Source: Chromatiales bacterium
Lineage (GTDB): Bacteria > Pseudomonadota > Gammaproteobacteria > Steroidobacterales > GCA-2729495
Direction of reading: 5' to 3'
NCBI GenBank assembly: GCA_016789845.1
Contig: JAEUQA010000037.1
Location: forward strand, 62,001-126,000
Length of the DNA: 64,000 nucleotides
In this document: positions 8,178-16,740 of the stretch, piece after piece
Numbering within the stretch: position 1 is the stretch's first letter
Layout: each line of letters opens with the position of its first letter
Notes under the pieces: model-generated
What the model was told of the DNA's origin: nothing
The model's database searches: none
The model's input: the letters and a program-made list of their open reading frames with translations, nothing else
Program-made: the position numbers and the translations under genes

Positions 8178-8715
8178 AGCCGGGCTCCGGGAAGATGCCG
8201 CTCTCGCCGGCCGCGTCGGCCACGAGCGTCAGCACCAGCGTTGCTCCGTCCCAGTCGAAGCCACCGATGCCGTAGCCGGCCAGGGACCTGGGCGGCCCCA
8301 GCACCTCGTCGTCCGCCAGGCCGCCCTCGTCGATGCCGTTCGGGCCGAAGCGGTAGTTGCCACAGATGTTCGCCTGCATGAAGGCCGCGCCAAAGGCACC
8401 CTCGACGCACTCGTAGGACTTCATGGCCAGCTGGCCGTCCGCGGTGGCCCGCAGGTCCTCCACCTTGTGACCGATCCGGGTGAGCTGGTTCGGCAGCGCG
8501 TATTCGGCGATCCACGTCCCCGACGCGACCAGCACACCCAAAGCGGGATCGAAGTCGAACGTGGCCCGGGAGCTGAGCCGGAGCTTCACCTCCCCCGAAC
8601 CCGTCGTCGCCGTGACGCTCTCCAGCGCCAGTTCCACGGCAGTGGCCTGCGCCGCGGGCAGCGCCACCAGCAGGGCCGTGATCGCCAGGCGCGCAGCCAC
8701 TAGGGGCGCAGCCAT
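8143..8715 (-). CDS. Exported 'ICGNY'-family protein lacking a C-terminal anchor
   Basis: 190 residues. Signal peptide 'APLVAARLAITALLVALPA' precedes a likely cleavage after 'AQA'. The mature part aligns by eye with the exported proteins at 22891, 23872 and 24749: 'SYECVEGAFGA', 'ANICGNYRFG', 'LADDEVLGPPRS' (compare 'LGGDDIAAGPQQ') and 'FDWDGATLVL'. The two conserved cysteines may pair. Unlike the paralogues it stops at 'LRLVAMPAP', just where they have 'VPVPAAVWLF', so the transmembrane sorting tail is missing and the protein is probably released or periplasmic. It starts 16 bases inside the end of the glycosyltransferase-like gene upstream and so is in its operon. Function unknown. Confidence 0.8.
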   Translation of the reverse strand: MAAPLVAARLAITALLVALPAAQATAVELALESVTATTGSGEVKLRLSSRATFDFDPALGVLVASGTWIAEYALPNQLTRIGHKVEDLRATADGQLAMKSYECVEGAFGAAFMQANICGNYRFGPNGIDEGGLADDEVLGPPRSLAGYGIGGFDWDGATLVLTLVADAAGESGIFPEPGFSLRLVAMPAP

Positions 8716-10292
8716 GCGGCGTCTCCCGCCACCCGCGCCGCGAGCGTCGCCGCGGCCCCGCGCAGGGCCGGCCAGGCCTCCAGCAGCCGGCCAAAGCGCC
8801 GCACGTCCCGGCGGAGGGCGTCGGCCGCCGGCGGACCGACCCGCGTCGCGTACTCCAGCGGCACGTCGGCCGTGCGGGCCAGGGCGCCATCGAGCCGCTC
8901 CCGGATGACGGCCATGCTGTCGTGCCACCAGGCCGGGTAGCCGGTGCGGCTGGCTACGGCCTGCACCACCAGGGACCGGTGATGGGTGAGGTAGGCTCGC
9001 CAGGCGCCCTCCACGAGGGCGGCAAAGCGCGCCGGCTCACCCGCCGCGTGCTGCAGGTGCCGGCCCACGCTGGCAAGGCGCAGGTCCGCGCCCTGCTCCG
9101 CTGCCGGCGGCGAGGCCAGGCCGAGCAGCCCGAGCAGGAACGCGTTGCCCGGGAACCGGGCGCAGGGATCCAGGTAGTCGTCGGTCGAGTACCGGCGGTC
9201 CCCGTCCGGCCGGTGGCGCACGGCGAGGGGCAGGTGCGCGACCACGGTATCGGGCAGCGACAGGTGCAGCAGCTTCTGCCACACCTGGTCCTCGCCCCGC
9301 CCCACCGGAAAGTACGGCGGCAGGGGCAGGCCGTTGTCCACGGCGTGACAGAAGGTGATGAAGTACACGCCCTGGCAGAGAATCGGGAACTCCGGCCGCC
9401 GCAGCACCTCGCGGCTCGGCGCGAGCGGCGCGGGGCGCGCCAGCACCCGCTGCTCGGTGTCACCACCGGAAAGCAGGCTGTAGAAGCCGAGGCAGTCCGA
9501 GGCGCAGTCGCCCGCCAGCCCCAGGGCCGTCGCGGCGATACGCACCGTCCGCTCCTGGATGGCGGCAGTGAGGTGCGGGCCCGCGCCCCGCAGGCTGGCG
9601 GGCCCGGACAGCCGCGCCACGATGCTGGCGACGCTATGGCCAACGAAGGACTCGTGCAGTGCCAGCGCGTCGGGCTCCTGGCTGACCGGCACCCGGGCCT
9701 CGGTCTCCGCCACCGACTCGAAGAAGTGCGTGTGCATGGGCACGTCTTCGGCGGTGATCCACAGGGCCAGGTGGTGCGGGGGCGGCGCCTCGAAGGCGGC
9801 GATGATGTCGTCGTCGGCGGAGAGGACCCGGCGACCCGGCGTGACCAGGTTCAGCAGGTTGCGGCTGCCACCGATGCCGACGCGCGGCTGCGGGCAACCA
9901 CTGACGGCAAAGTCGGCAAGTTCCGGGTCCACCCCGGCCAGGCCGGCCAGCTCCCGGGCGATCGCCGTCCGGTCCGCCGGTGCCGCGAAGCGCAGGCGGA
10001 CGCCAAGTTCTCCCTCGAGGGCCCGCGCTGCCTCACGCTGGGCGCGCGCGCGGTCCGCGTCCGGGCTGTCGTCCACCAGGGTGATGGCGATCTCGCGGCC
10101 GTGATGCCGGGCGAACCGGGTCCAGGAGGTCACCGACCGGCGGAGCAGCCCCGGCTTGCCGCAGGTGATGATGCCGAGATCCGCGATCGGCGCCAGCCGC
10201 TCCGGGCTCTCGCCGGCTGCACGGGCCGCGCAGGCGGCCAGGACCCGCCCGTCACGCTCCCTGGCATCGCCGGCAATGGGGGTAACGGCCAA
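8700..10292 (-). CDS. Large glycosyltransferase-like protein of unknown specificity
   Basis: About 530 residues. Near the N terminus 'ADLGIITCGKPGLLRRSVTSW' in pieces followed by 'EIAITLVDDSPD' resembles the start of a GT-A glycosyltransferase, and 'GRRVLSADDDIIAAF' contains a D-x-D-like acidic patch expected for metal-nucleotide binding. The rest ('CQGVYFITFCHAVDNG', 'YFPVGRGEDQVW') is unrecognised, though 'GRGEDQVW' recalls the acidic acceptor loop of GT-A enzymes. The start is uncertain: a TTG at 10292 is given, but the frame is open to a CTG at 10304 that overlaps the upstream TGA as CTGA. It follows the 2OG oxygenase and precedes the exported protein in one operon. Confidence 0.65.
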   Translation of the reverse strand: MAVTPIAGDARERDGRVLAACAARAAGESPERLAPIADLGIITCGKPGLLRRSVTSWTRFARHHGREIAITLVDDSPDADRARAQREAARALEGELGVRLRFAAPADRTAIARELAGLAGVDPELADFAVSGCPQPRVGIGGSRNLLNLVTPGRRVLSADDDIIAAFEAPPPHHLALWITAEDVPMHTHFFESVAETEARVPVSQEPDALALHESFVGHSVASIVARLSGPASLRGAGPHLTAAIQERTVRIAATALGLAGDCASDCLGFYSLLSGGDTEQRVLARPAPLAPSREVLRRPEFPILCQGVYFITFCHAVDNGLPLPPYFPVGRGEDQVWQKLLHLSLPDTVVAHLPLAVRHRPDGDRRYSTDDYLDPCARFPGNAFLLGLLGLASPPAAEQGADLRLASVGRHLQHAAGEPARFAALVEGAWRAYLTHHRSLVVQAVASRTGYPAWWHDSMAVIRERLDGALARTADVPLEYATRVGPPAADALRRDVRRFGRLLEAWPALRGAAATLAARVAGDAAWLRP

Positions 10293-10300
10293 CGGGCGAC

Positions 10301-10873
10301 TCAGGTAAAGGCGGGACCGTGGGCCCAGGACACCAGGGTGTGCCGGGTGCCCCGGGTAACGGGTTCCACCTTGTGCAGCATGTAGGAGGGAAAGATGGCC
10401 ATGGTGCCCTGGGCCAGGCGCAGGGGCTCGCCCTGGTCCATGAAGCACAGGTTCCCGCCCTCGTAATCCTCCGGGGGGGTGAGGAACGTGACGACGCTGA
10501 GCTTGCGCGTGGAGAAGATCCCGGCGCCAATGTCCACGTGCCAGTCGAAGTAGCCCGCGGGATCGTACTCGAGCACGTCCATGCTCATCTGGCCGTCCAG
10601 CTGGAAGCGGAACGTGGCCTGGTTCGCACGACCCACGATGGTGCCGATGCGCTCGAAGACCCACATGGTTGCCGGGCCCGGCGGAATGGACTTGATCCGG
10701 GTCCGGCGCAACCCGTAGTCCACGCGGCTGGCGGACCGGTCCATGGCACCACTGTCGCGCAGCTCGACGGCGGCCTCGCTGGACGGCAGCGGCAGATCGA
10801 TCAGGCGGCGGCATTCGTCGGCCGACAGCACGTTGGGAAACTGCGCGACCGCGGTGAGGTATTCGTTGTACAT
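10301..10873 (-). CDS. 2-oxoglutarate/Fe(II)-dependent oxygenase (PKHD/prolyl-4-hydroxylase-like)
   Basis: 190 residues, compact double-stranded beta-helix enzyme. Iron ligands are visible: H-x-D in 'DWHVDIGAG' near residue 110 and the distal histidine in 'SYMLHKVEPV' near 166; the arginine in 'GTRHTLVSW' would bind 2-oxoglutarate. 'YEGGNLCF' is the usual conserved turn of P4H-like proteins. It should hydroxylate a protein side chain or a sugar/small molecule. First gene of a three-gene operon with the glycosyltransferase-like protein and the exported protein, which is a candidate target by position only. Confidence 0.87.
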   Translation of the reverse strand: MYNEYLTAVAQFPNVLSADECRRLIDLPLPSSEAAVELRDSGAMDRSASRVDYGLRRTRIKSIPPGPATMWVFERIGTIVGRANQATFRFQLDGQMSMDVLEYDPAGYFDWHVDIGAGIFSTRKLSVVTFLTPPEDYEGGNLCFMDQGEPLRLAQGTMAIFPSYMLHKVEPVTRGTRHTLVSWAHGPAFT

Positions 10874-10960
10874 AACAGCATTGCCGGCCTGCTTCCGGCC
10901 CGAATCGGCGGCGAGCCGGAGGATACCCTACCCGCCCCCGCGCGCGCCCGGCCCTGCCTC

Positions 10961-10966
10961 TATAAT
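10961..10966 (+). promoter_or_regulatory. Putative -10 element upstream of the methyltransferase at 11003
   Basis: A perfect TATAAT in otherwise very GC-rich DNA, 36 bases before the ATG. No recognisable -35 hexamer lies 16-18 bases upstream, so the promoter may need an activator. It sits between divergent genes. Confidence 0.5.
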
Positions 10967-11002
10967 CCGGCCGGTACGCACCTGAAAGCCACGACCTGCC
11001 CA

Positions 11003-11962
11003 ATGTTCGGCAATCTCCGCCTCGTCGCGACGGACAAGCTCAGCGAGTACCGCGCCAACACCGACCTCTTCCTGCAGCTCGGCAACGAGGGCTTCGCCGC
11101 GGCGATCAGCGCCGGTATCCAGCCGCCGGCAAGCCCCTACCGATCGCCCTGGCTGCTCTACCACGCCTGGCGCCAGCCGCGCATCCAGGTGGACGAGAAC
11201 ACCGCCAGGCTCATCCGGGACCTGATGACGGGCCGGGCGGCCGGCGCGGAACACGCGCCCGTCGCGCAGAAGATCCGGGAGCTGGGCTGGTGCGACGATC
11301 ACCTGCCCGTGGACCTGGACGAACTGGTGAAGCGCACGGCCGACTACTTCCTGGCCATCCAGAACGACTGGGAGCTCCGCCACTTCCTGGAGCGGGTGCG
11401 GGACCAGCGCCCCCGGGTAGTCGTCGAGATCGGCACGGCCCGGGGCGGCATGCTGTTCTGCTTCGCCCAGCTGGCGGCCCGGGACGCAACCCTGGTCAGC
11501 ATCGACCTCCCCGGCGCCCCCAACTGCGGCGGCCAGACCGAAACGGAACGGGAGGTGTTCGCCACCTTCGGCCCGCCGACCCAGGCCATGCACTTCATCC
11601 CGGCCGACTCGCACCTCGAGTCCACGCGGGACGAGCTGCGGAGGATCCTCGCCGGCCGCCCGGTGGACCTGCTGTTCATCGACGGGGATCACTCTTATGA
11701 CGGGTGCATGGCGGACTTCGCGATGTACCGGGAGTTCGTCGCGCCCGACGGCCTCATCGCCTTCCACGACATCTGCATGTTCCCGGACGAGTGGGGTCCG
11801 GACGGCGCGGTGGGCGTGGCCTGGCGGGAGCTGAAGGCGCGCTACGGCGGCGAGGAGATCATCGACCCCGACGGCGTGTCCACGCGGGTACTGGGCCCCG
11901 GCCAGCGCTGGCGCTGGGGCATCGGCATCCTGCCGGCAGGTTGCCTGCGGGAACTGCCATGA
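11003..11962 (+). CDS. Class I SAM methyltransferase (CmcI / Methyltransf_24-like)
   Basis: 319 residues. An N-terminal ~110-residue alpha-helical part precedes the catalytic domain: 'RVVVEIGTARGGMLFCFAQ' near residue 132 (motif I), 'ATLVSIDLPGAPNCGG', 'VDLLFIDGDHSYDGCMADF' (the D-G-D-H-S-Y signature of CmcI-like rhamnose/cephalosporin methyltransferases) and 'GLIAFHDICMFPDEW'. Family members methylate hydroxyls on sugars or cephems. The stop overlaps the next start as ATGA, so it is translationally coupled to the 2OG-oxygenase-like gene. A TATAAT lies upstream. Sugar O-methylation in this island is likely but unproven. Confidence 0.86.
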   Translation: MFGNLRLVATDKLSEYRANTDLFLQLGNEGFAAAISAGIQPPASPYRSPWLLYHAWRQPRIQVDENTARLIRDLMTGRAAGAEHAPVAQKIRELGWCDDHLPVDLDELVKRTADYFLAIQNDWELRHFLERVRDQRPRVVVEIGTARGGMLFCFAQLAARDATLVSIDLPGAPNCGGQTETEREVFATFGPPTQAMHFIPADSHLESTRDELRRILAGRPVDLLFIDGDHSYDGCMADFAMYREFVAPDGLIAFHDICMFPDEWGPDGAVGVAWRELKARYGGEEIIDPDGVSTRVLGPGQRWRWGIGILPAGCLRELP

Positions 11963-13323
11963 GCGTGGAGCGGATCAACCCGGCGCTGTCCATAGAGGCC
12001 CAGTTCCTCGGCCCCGTGGACGGCGACCTGCGCACCACCCGGTTCGTGCTGCGGGACGAGCCCGACGTGGCCGCCTGGCTGCTCACCATCCTCGACTTCA
12101 TCCTCTACCGGCAGGGCAAGCTCCCGGACGAGCGGCGCATCGCCCCGCCGCCGGGCGGGGAGCCGCTGCAGCGGCTCATTGCCGGGGCCGTCGTGCTCGC
12201 CGACCGCCGACCGGACGGCGGCCTCGCGCTGCGGCTGAATCCCGGCATCGAGGTGCGGCTCGGCGTCAGCGCGCGGCTGCCCGGCGAGCCGGCCCGGACC
12301 GCCATGCTCCACCTGGCCGGCGAGCCGGAACTGGCCCGGTGGCTGGTGCACCGGGCCGTCGACGGGACGCCTGCCGACGCGCTCCCCGCCGACCTTCCGG
12401 TCACCCTGGCGGACGCGCTGCGCCGGCACGGCATCCTCGTGACCGAGCTGCCGCCGCCCGAGGCGTACTTCCCCGACCCGGAACTGCCCCCGGACCCGGC
12501 CGCCGACCTGGCGACCGCGGCACGGGTCATTCCCCAGCCGGCGGGCCAGGCCGTGCCGGCCGAGGTGCGGGAACTGCTGGGCCGGCACACGCCGCGGCTG
12601 CCGCCGGCCGCGCCGCTGCTCTGGGCGCTGGACGCAGGGACGGGACTCGCCTGGCCGGTGCTCCGGGGCGATGGGCCAGGGCCGGGATCCGGGCAGGGCA
12701 ACGGGTTCCGCGGCGCCGGGGCGGACGCCCGGGCTGCCGCGTGGGACCGCCAGCTGGCCACCGCACGCACCAGCCTCCGGGACCGCCACTACGCCGTGCT
12801 CCGGGAGATCCTGGCGCCGGCTCACCGGGCGGGACTCCGCCGCTACGTTCGCCAGCTGGTCCAGCGCGGCTACTTCCCGGCGCTGGGCGACGGCCAGGTG
12901 GAACTGCGCTCGGCCCTGCACAACGAGTCCACGATCGCGTCGCTGCACCGGGGCCTGGCGCGGATCCTCTCCGGCATCTGCGGCGATACCGTGCAGGCCT
13001 CCTACTGCTACCTCGGCTGCTACGAGGCCGGGGCCGTGCTCCCGCGCCACAAGGACAGGCCCCAGTGCAGTTACAACCTGTCACTGGTCCTCGACATGCA
13101 GGACACCGCGCCGGACAGTTCGCTGGCCGCGGAACCGGAGCCCTGGCCCATCTACCTGGAGATCGACGGACGGCCCGAGCCCGTGCTGCTCCGGGTCGGC
13201 GACGGCCTCACCTATTCCGGGACCGACCTCTGGCACTGGCGGGAGGCGTTGCCCCCGGGCCAGCGGGCCATCGTCTGCTTCTTCCACTTCGTGCCGGGAG
13301 ACTTCGCGGGCTCGCTGGACTGA
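11959..13323 (+). CDS. 2OG-Fe(II) oxygenase-like C-terminal domain with long unrecognised N-terminal part
   Basis: 454 residues. The first ~260 residues match nothing I recognise; they are rich in Pro/Ala/Asp and include 'DFILYRQGKLPDERR'. The C-terminal ~170 residues carry an oxygenase pattern: 'VLPRHKDRPQCSYNLSLVLD' (H-x-D near residue 363), 'EPVLLRVGDGLTYSGTDLWHW' in pieces (distal His near 424), and 'GQRAIVCFFHFV' (2OG-binding Arg). Start overlaps the methyltransferase stop as ATGA. Probable hydroxylase; its partner genes suggest the modification of a glycan or an exported protein. Confidence 0.7.
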   Translation: MSVERINPALSIEAQFLGPVDGDLRTTRFVLRDEPDVAAWLLTILDFILYRQGKLPDERRIAPPPGGEPLQRLIAGAVVLADRRPDGGLALRLNPGIEVRLGVSARLPGEPARTAMLHLAGEPELARWLVHRAVDGTPADALPADLPVTLADALRRHGILVTELPPPEAYFPDPELPPDPAADLATAARVIPQPAGQAVPAEVRELLGRHTPRLPPAAPLLWALDAGTGLAWPVLRGDGPGPGSGQGNGFRGAGADARAAAWDRQLATARTSLRDRHYAVLREILAPAHRAGLRRYVRQLVQRGYFPALGDGQVELRSALHNESTIASLHRGLARILSGICGDTVQASYCYLGCYEAGAVLPRHKDRPQCSYNLSLVLDMQDTAPDSSLAAEPEPWPIYLEIDGRPEPVLLRVGDGLTYSGTDLWHWREALPPGQRAIVCFFHFVPGDFAGSLD

Positions 13324-13340
13324 AACCGGCAGCCGCACTC

Positions 13341-13991
13341 CTAGGGAAAGACCGCGGCGTGCTGCTCGGGTGGCAGGCCCATCGAGTGGAACGCGGCGCG
13401 GACTTCCTTCCGCACCTCCTCCCTGCCGCGCACGCCGCTGACGGGCGCATCGGGGCGCAAGGCATTCTCGTGGGGGAGCTCGAGACCCTCCCGCGGCGGA
13501 ACGCCCAGGAAGCCGGTGATCCTGGCGCAGGCCCGGGCGGCATCCCGGCCCGTGCAGATGTCGATCACCAGGAGTGTCCCCGGGCGGGCGGCGAAGTAGG
13601 CCATTACGGCCTGGTGGTAGGCCAGGCGGCGGGCCACCCACCGGCGCAGGGCAGACGGCGGATCGGCCTCGTACTCCTGCCGCATCGGGCCGGTCGCCCC
13701 CAGGCTGCGCCGCATCTCCACGTGACGGATGCGGCTGACCAGCCAGTCGTCGAGCCGGCGCGTGGTGACGATGAACCGGCTGCCCGGGAAGGTCCGGTCC
13801 AGGAGCGCGTAGTCGTGCTGGTCGCCGTCGCTGAAGCAGTCGAAGTCGCGGTAGAGGGGATCGGTGACCGGTATGTGGCTGTAGTACCCGTGGAAGGACC
13901 TGAGGCCCAGCTCGGTGAACAGCCGGTGCATGGACGACGTGCCGGTCTTGTTGAAGCCGATGCAGAAGACCTTGTTGAAGGGACGCGTCAC
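13341..13991 (-). CDS. Sulfotransferase family protein
   Basis: 216 residues. 'KVFCIGFNKTGTSSMHRLF' at the N terminus is the 5'-phosphosulfate-binding loop of PAPS-dependent sulfotransferases, and 'FIVTTRRLDDWLVSRIRH' near residue 73 is the 3'-phosphate-binding segment ('R...D-W..S'). 'LVIDICTGRDAARACARITGFLG' in pieces matches the C-terminal part of the fold. Transfers sulfate from PAPS to a hydroxyl, commonly on a glycan or lipid. It is followed upstream on the same strand by the methyltransferase at 14008 with a 16-base gap, so the two are probably co-transcribed. Confidence 0.85.
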   Translation of the reverse strand: MTRPFNKVFCIGFNKTGTSSMHRLFTELGLRSFHGYYSHIPVTDPLYRDFDCFSDGDQHDYALLDRTFPGSRFIVTTRRLDDWLVSRIRHVEMRRSLGATGPMRQEYEADPPSALRRWVARRLAYHQAVMAYFAARPGTLLVIDICTGRDAARACARITGFLGVPPREGLELPHENALRPDAPVSGVRGREEVRKEVRAAFHSMGLPPEQHAAVFP

Positions 13992-14007
13992 GCCAGGATC
14001 CCGGCGA

Positions 14008-14544
14008 CTAGCGCGTGGCGATCATGTTCAGGGAGATCGGCACCCCCAGGAACTGCATCGCACTGGTGTCGTTGAACAGGTTGAAGGACTGCACCCGGCG
14101 ACCGGCGCTGTAGCCGGCCGCCTGCAGCTGGGTCGCCAGGTAGCGCTCGTCGATTCCGCACAGGTGGTAGTCGTAAGCGTCTACGTGGCCGCCAAACATC
14201 ATGCGCATGATGTGGAAGCGCGCGTCCGGCGCCAGCCCCGGCGTGAGGTACAGGTGGCACAGCCGCTCGAGGTCGGGGACGCTCACGTAGAGCGTGCCGC
14301 CGGGCTGCAGCACCCGGCGCCACTCGCGCAGCACCAGGCCAAGCCGCTCGTGGTAGTCGAAGTGCTCGAGCACGTGGCTGGCATACAGCTCGACGAAGGT
14401 ACCGTCGGGAAAGCGCGAGAGATCGGCCGCGTCGCCCAGGTGATCCACCTGTTCCCCGGCAATGGCGTCGAGGATTTCCCAGCCTTCGCGCCGCTGCCTG
14501 CCGCCGATGTGCAGGCGGCGGGCCGTTTGCGATACGTCAGTCAT
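14008..14544 (-). CDS. Type-11-like SAM methyltransferase
   Basis: 178 residues, short for the family. Motif I is altered ('RLHIGGRQRREGW'), but 'FVELYASHVLEHFDYHE' (the S-x-V-L-E-H motif) and 'LGLVLREWRRVLQPGGTLYVSVPDLE' in pieces are characteristic of Methyltransf_11 proteins associated with surface-polysaccharide and glycosyltransferase clusters. The degenerate first motif leaves open whether SAM binding is intact. The start codon follows a sequence TTATGT about 12 bases away, a possible -10 element. Upstream neighbour on the opposite strand is the second OGT-like gene. Confidence 0.8.
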   Translation of the reverse strand: MTDVSQTARRLHIGGRQRREGWEILDAIAGEQVDHLGDAADLSRFPDGTFVELYASHVLEHFDYHERLGLVLREWRRVLQPGGTLYVSVPDLERLCHLYLTPGLAPDARFHIMRMMFGGHVDAYDYHLCGIDERYLATQLQAAGYSAGRRVQSFNLFNDTSAMQFLGVPISLNMIATR

Positions 14545-14594
14545 GGGTGCGGGGTGACATAAGTGCGCCGGAGTGCGAGGGCGGGATGGCCGCC

Positions 14595-14621
14595 TTTGGC
14601 AGCATTAAAGTTGGCTACAAT
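14595..14621 (+). promoter_or_regulatory. Putative sigma70 promoter of the TPR-OGT gene
   Basis: TTTGGC (14595-14600) and TACAAT (14616-14621) with a 15-base spacer lie in a locally AT-richer stretch 38 bases before the ATG at 14659. The -10 is good, the spacing short. Confidence 0.4.
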
Positions 14622-14658
14622 GACGCTGTCAAACCCGCACCGAGACCGAAGCCGCGCG

Positions 14659-16740
14659 ATGACTGGCGACTCCACGGAACAGGCCAAGCGCGACGCGGCG
14701 GCGGAAGAGGCCAACCGTGCGCTGAAAGACGCCGAGTGGGCGGAGCGGGCCGGCCTGCCCGAGAGGGCCGTTGCCGCCTACCGGCAGGTCGTCGCGTTGT
14801 TCCCCGGCGTGTGGGAAGTGCACAACAACCTGGCCAATCTCCTCCTGGACCTGGGCCGGCCCGGTGAGGCCCTGCAGGCGGCGCAATCCGCCCTGGCCCT
14901 CAGGCCCCAGGATCCGCTGGTCAACGCGAACGCGGCGCGGGCGCTGCTCAAGCTGGACCGGCCCGGGGAGGCGGTGCCGTACCTCCGGTCGGCGCTGCAG
15001 GTGCAACCCGACTTGCACCACCTGCGGGAGATGCTGGCCCGTGCGCTGCTCGAGACCGGCAGGCCCGACGAAGGCGCCGCCATCTTCCGCGAGATCGAGG
15101 GACGGGCCGCCAACGATTTCCCGCTGCTGGAAATGATGGCCAGGTTCTACCACCGGGCCCGGCTCGGTGCGGACGCCGAACGCTGCCTGCTCCGCATGCG
15201 GCAGCTCAATCCCCGCCATGCGCCGGTCTACGGGGACCTGGCGCTCCTCTACATCGATTTCGCCCAGTACAGCAAGGCCCACGAAGTGGCGCTGGACGGC
15301 CTGAAGCTCGACCCCAGGTCCACCGTGTTATGGAACGCACTCGCCAACACCCAGTCGAGTCTCGGGCGGGTGGAGGAAGCGCTCCAGTCCTACCGCAAGG
15401 TCCTGGAGCTGGAGCCCAACGTCGCGCCGGCCCACTCCAACCTGCTGCTGACCATGCATTACGTGAGCGGCCTGGCCCCGGGCGAGATCTTCGCGGAGCA
15501 CCAGCGTTTCGGGCGCCTGCACGCGCCGCCGGCGCTCGCCACCGGGGATTTCCCCAACGCCCCGGAGCCGGCGCGCCGGCTCCGCATCGGCTACCTGTCG
15601 CCGGACATCCGCAAGCACTCCGTCGCCTTCTTCCTGGAGCCCCTGCTGGACCACCGGGACAGGGACCAGTTCGAGGTATACGCCTACGCCAGCGTCAAGA
15701 CGCCGGATGACGTCACCCAGCGGCTCCGGGGCAAGTTCGACCAGTACCGCAGCGTGCTCGACCTGACCAACCCGCGACTGGCCCAGGCCATCAAGGCGGA
15801 CCAGGTCGACATCCTGATCGACCTGGCGGGCCACGCGGGATCCCTGCACACCGCCGTACTGGGCTACAAACCGGCGCCGGTGCAGGTCAACTACCTCGGC
15901 TACCCGGACACCACCGGCATCGAGGCCGTGGACTACCGGATCACCGACTGGCTCGCCGACCCCGCCGGGGCCGAGGCCGTCCACACGGAACAGCTCGTGC
16001 GGCTTCCCGGCGGCTTCCTGTGCTTCCGCCCGCCAGAGGATCCGCCGGCCATCGCCCCGCCGCCACGCAAGTCCACCGGGCACGTGACGTTCGGGTCCTT
16101 CAACCGGGAATTCAAGGTGTCCCAGGAGGTCCTGGACCTCTGGTGCAGGATCCTGCTGGCCGTGCCCGGCTCCCGGATGATGATGAAGTCCATCGCGGGC
16201 AGCGATCCCGCCACCCGCGAGCACCAGCTCGGCGAGTTCGAGCGCCGTGGCGTGGACCGGAGCCGGATCGTGCTGGTGGGCTTCATCCCGAACCAGGCGG
16301 ACCACCTGGCCACCTACCGGGACATCGACATCGCTCTCGACACCTTCCCCTACCACGGCACCACCACGACGCTGGATTCCCTGTTGATGGGCGTGCCCGT
16401 GATCACCCTGTCGGGCTACCACCACGCCAGCCGCGTCGGCGCCAGCCTGCTCACCCAGGCCGGCATCCCGGACCTCATCGCCCACGCCGGGGACGAGTAC
16501 GTGGCGAAGGCCGTGGCCCTGGCCGGCGACCCCGGGCGCCTGGACGCCCTGCACGACACCCTGCGCGGCAAGCTCCTCGCCAGCACACTCTGCGATGGCC
16601 CGGCCTTCTCGCGGAAGTTCGAGTTCGCGCTGCGCGGCATGTGGCTGAACTGGTGCCGCGCCCAGGGCGTCGTGCTGACGCCGGGCCAGGTGGCCCAGGC
16701 CGAGTTCGACTTTACAGCGCTCGCCGCGCCTCCGCGATGA
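14659..16740 (+). CDS. TPR protein with O-GlcNAc-transferase-type (GT41, SPINDLY-like) catalytic domain, second copy
   Basis: 693 residues. Residues ~15-270 are TPR units ('WEVHNNLANLLLDLGRPGEA', 'TVLWNALANTQSSLGRVEEAL'). The catalytic region starts near 305 with 'RRLRIGYLSPDIRKHS', then 'DILIDLAGHAGSLHTAV', 'PVQVNYLGYPDTTGIEAVDY', 'HVTFGSFNREFKVSQ' and 'DTFPYHGTTTTLDSLLMGVP' near 560-580. It parallels the protein at 6264, so the island has two related candidate Ser/Thr O-glycosyltransferases. An in-frame ATG at 14620 coincides with the putative -10 element and is less likely. Its 3' end overlaps the convergent glycosyltransferase by 29 bases. Confidence 0.9.
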   Translation: MTGDSTEQAKRDAAAEEANRALKDAEWAERAGLPERAVAAYRQVVALFPGVWEVHNNLANLLLDLGRPGEALQAAQSALALRPQDPLVNANAARALLKLDRPGEAVPYLRSALQVQPDLHHLREMLARALLETGRPDEGAAIFREIEGRAANDFPLLEMMARFYHRARLGADAERCLLRMRQLNPRHAPVYGDLALLYIDFAQYSKAHEVALDGLKLDPRSTVLWNALANTQSSLGRVEEALQSYRKVLELEPNVAPAHSNLLLTMHYVSGLAPGEIFAEHQRFGRLHAPPALATGDFPNAPEPARRLRIGYLSPDIRKHSVAFFLEPLLDHRDRDQFEVYAYASVKTPDDVTQRLRGKFDQYRSVLDLTNPRLAQAIKADQVDILIDLAGHAGSLHTAVLGYKPAPVQVNYLGYPDTTGIEAVDYRITDWLADPAGAEAVHTEQLVRLPGGFLCFRPPEDPPAIAPPPRKSTGHVTFGSFNREFKVSQEVLDLWCRILLAVPGSRMMMKSIAGSDPATREHQLGEFERRGVDRSRIVLVGFIPNQADHLATYRDIDIALDTFPYHGTTTTLDSLLMGVPVITLSGYHHASRVGASLLTQAGIPDLIAHAGDEYVAKAVALAGDPGRLDALHDTLRGKLLASTLCDGPAFSRKFEFALRGMWLNWCRAQGVVLTPGQVAQAEFDFTALAAPPR

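Noticed and set aside
10305..11003. Upstream extension of the glycosyltransferase-like gene at 8700 through the 2OG oxygenase gene
   Set aside because: The extension is Arg/Pro/His-rich out-of-frame reading of the oxygenase gene, which has clear iron-binding motifs of its own.
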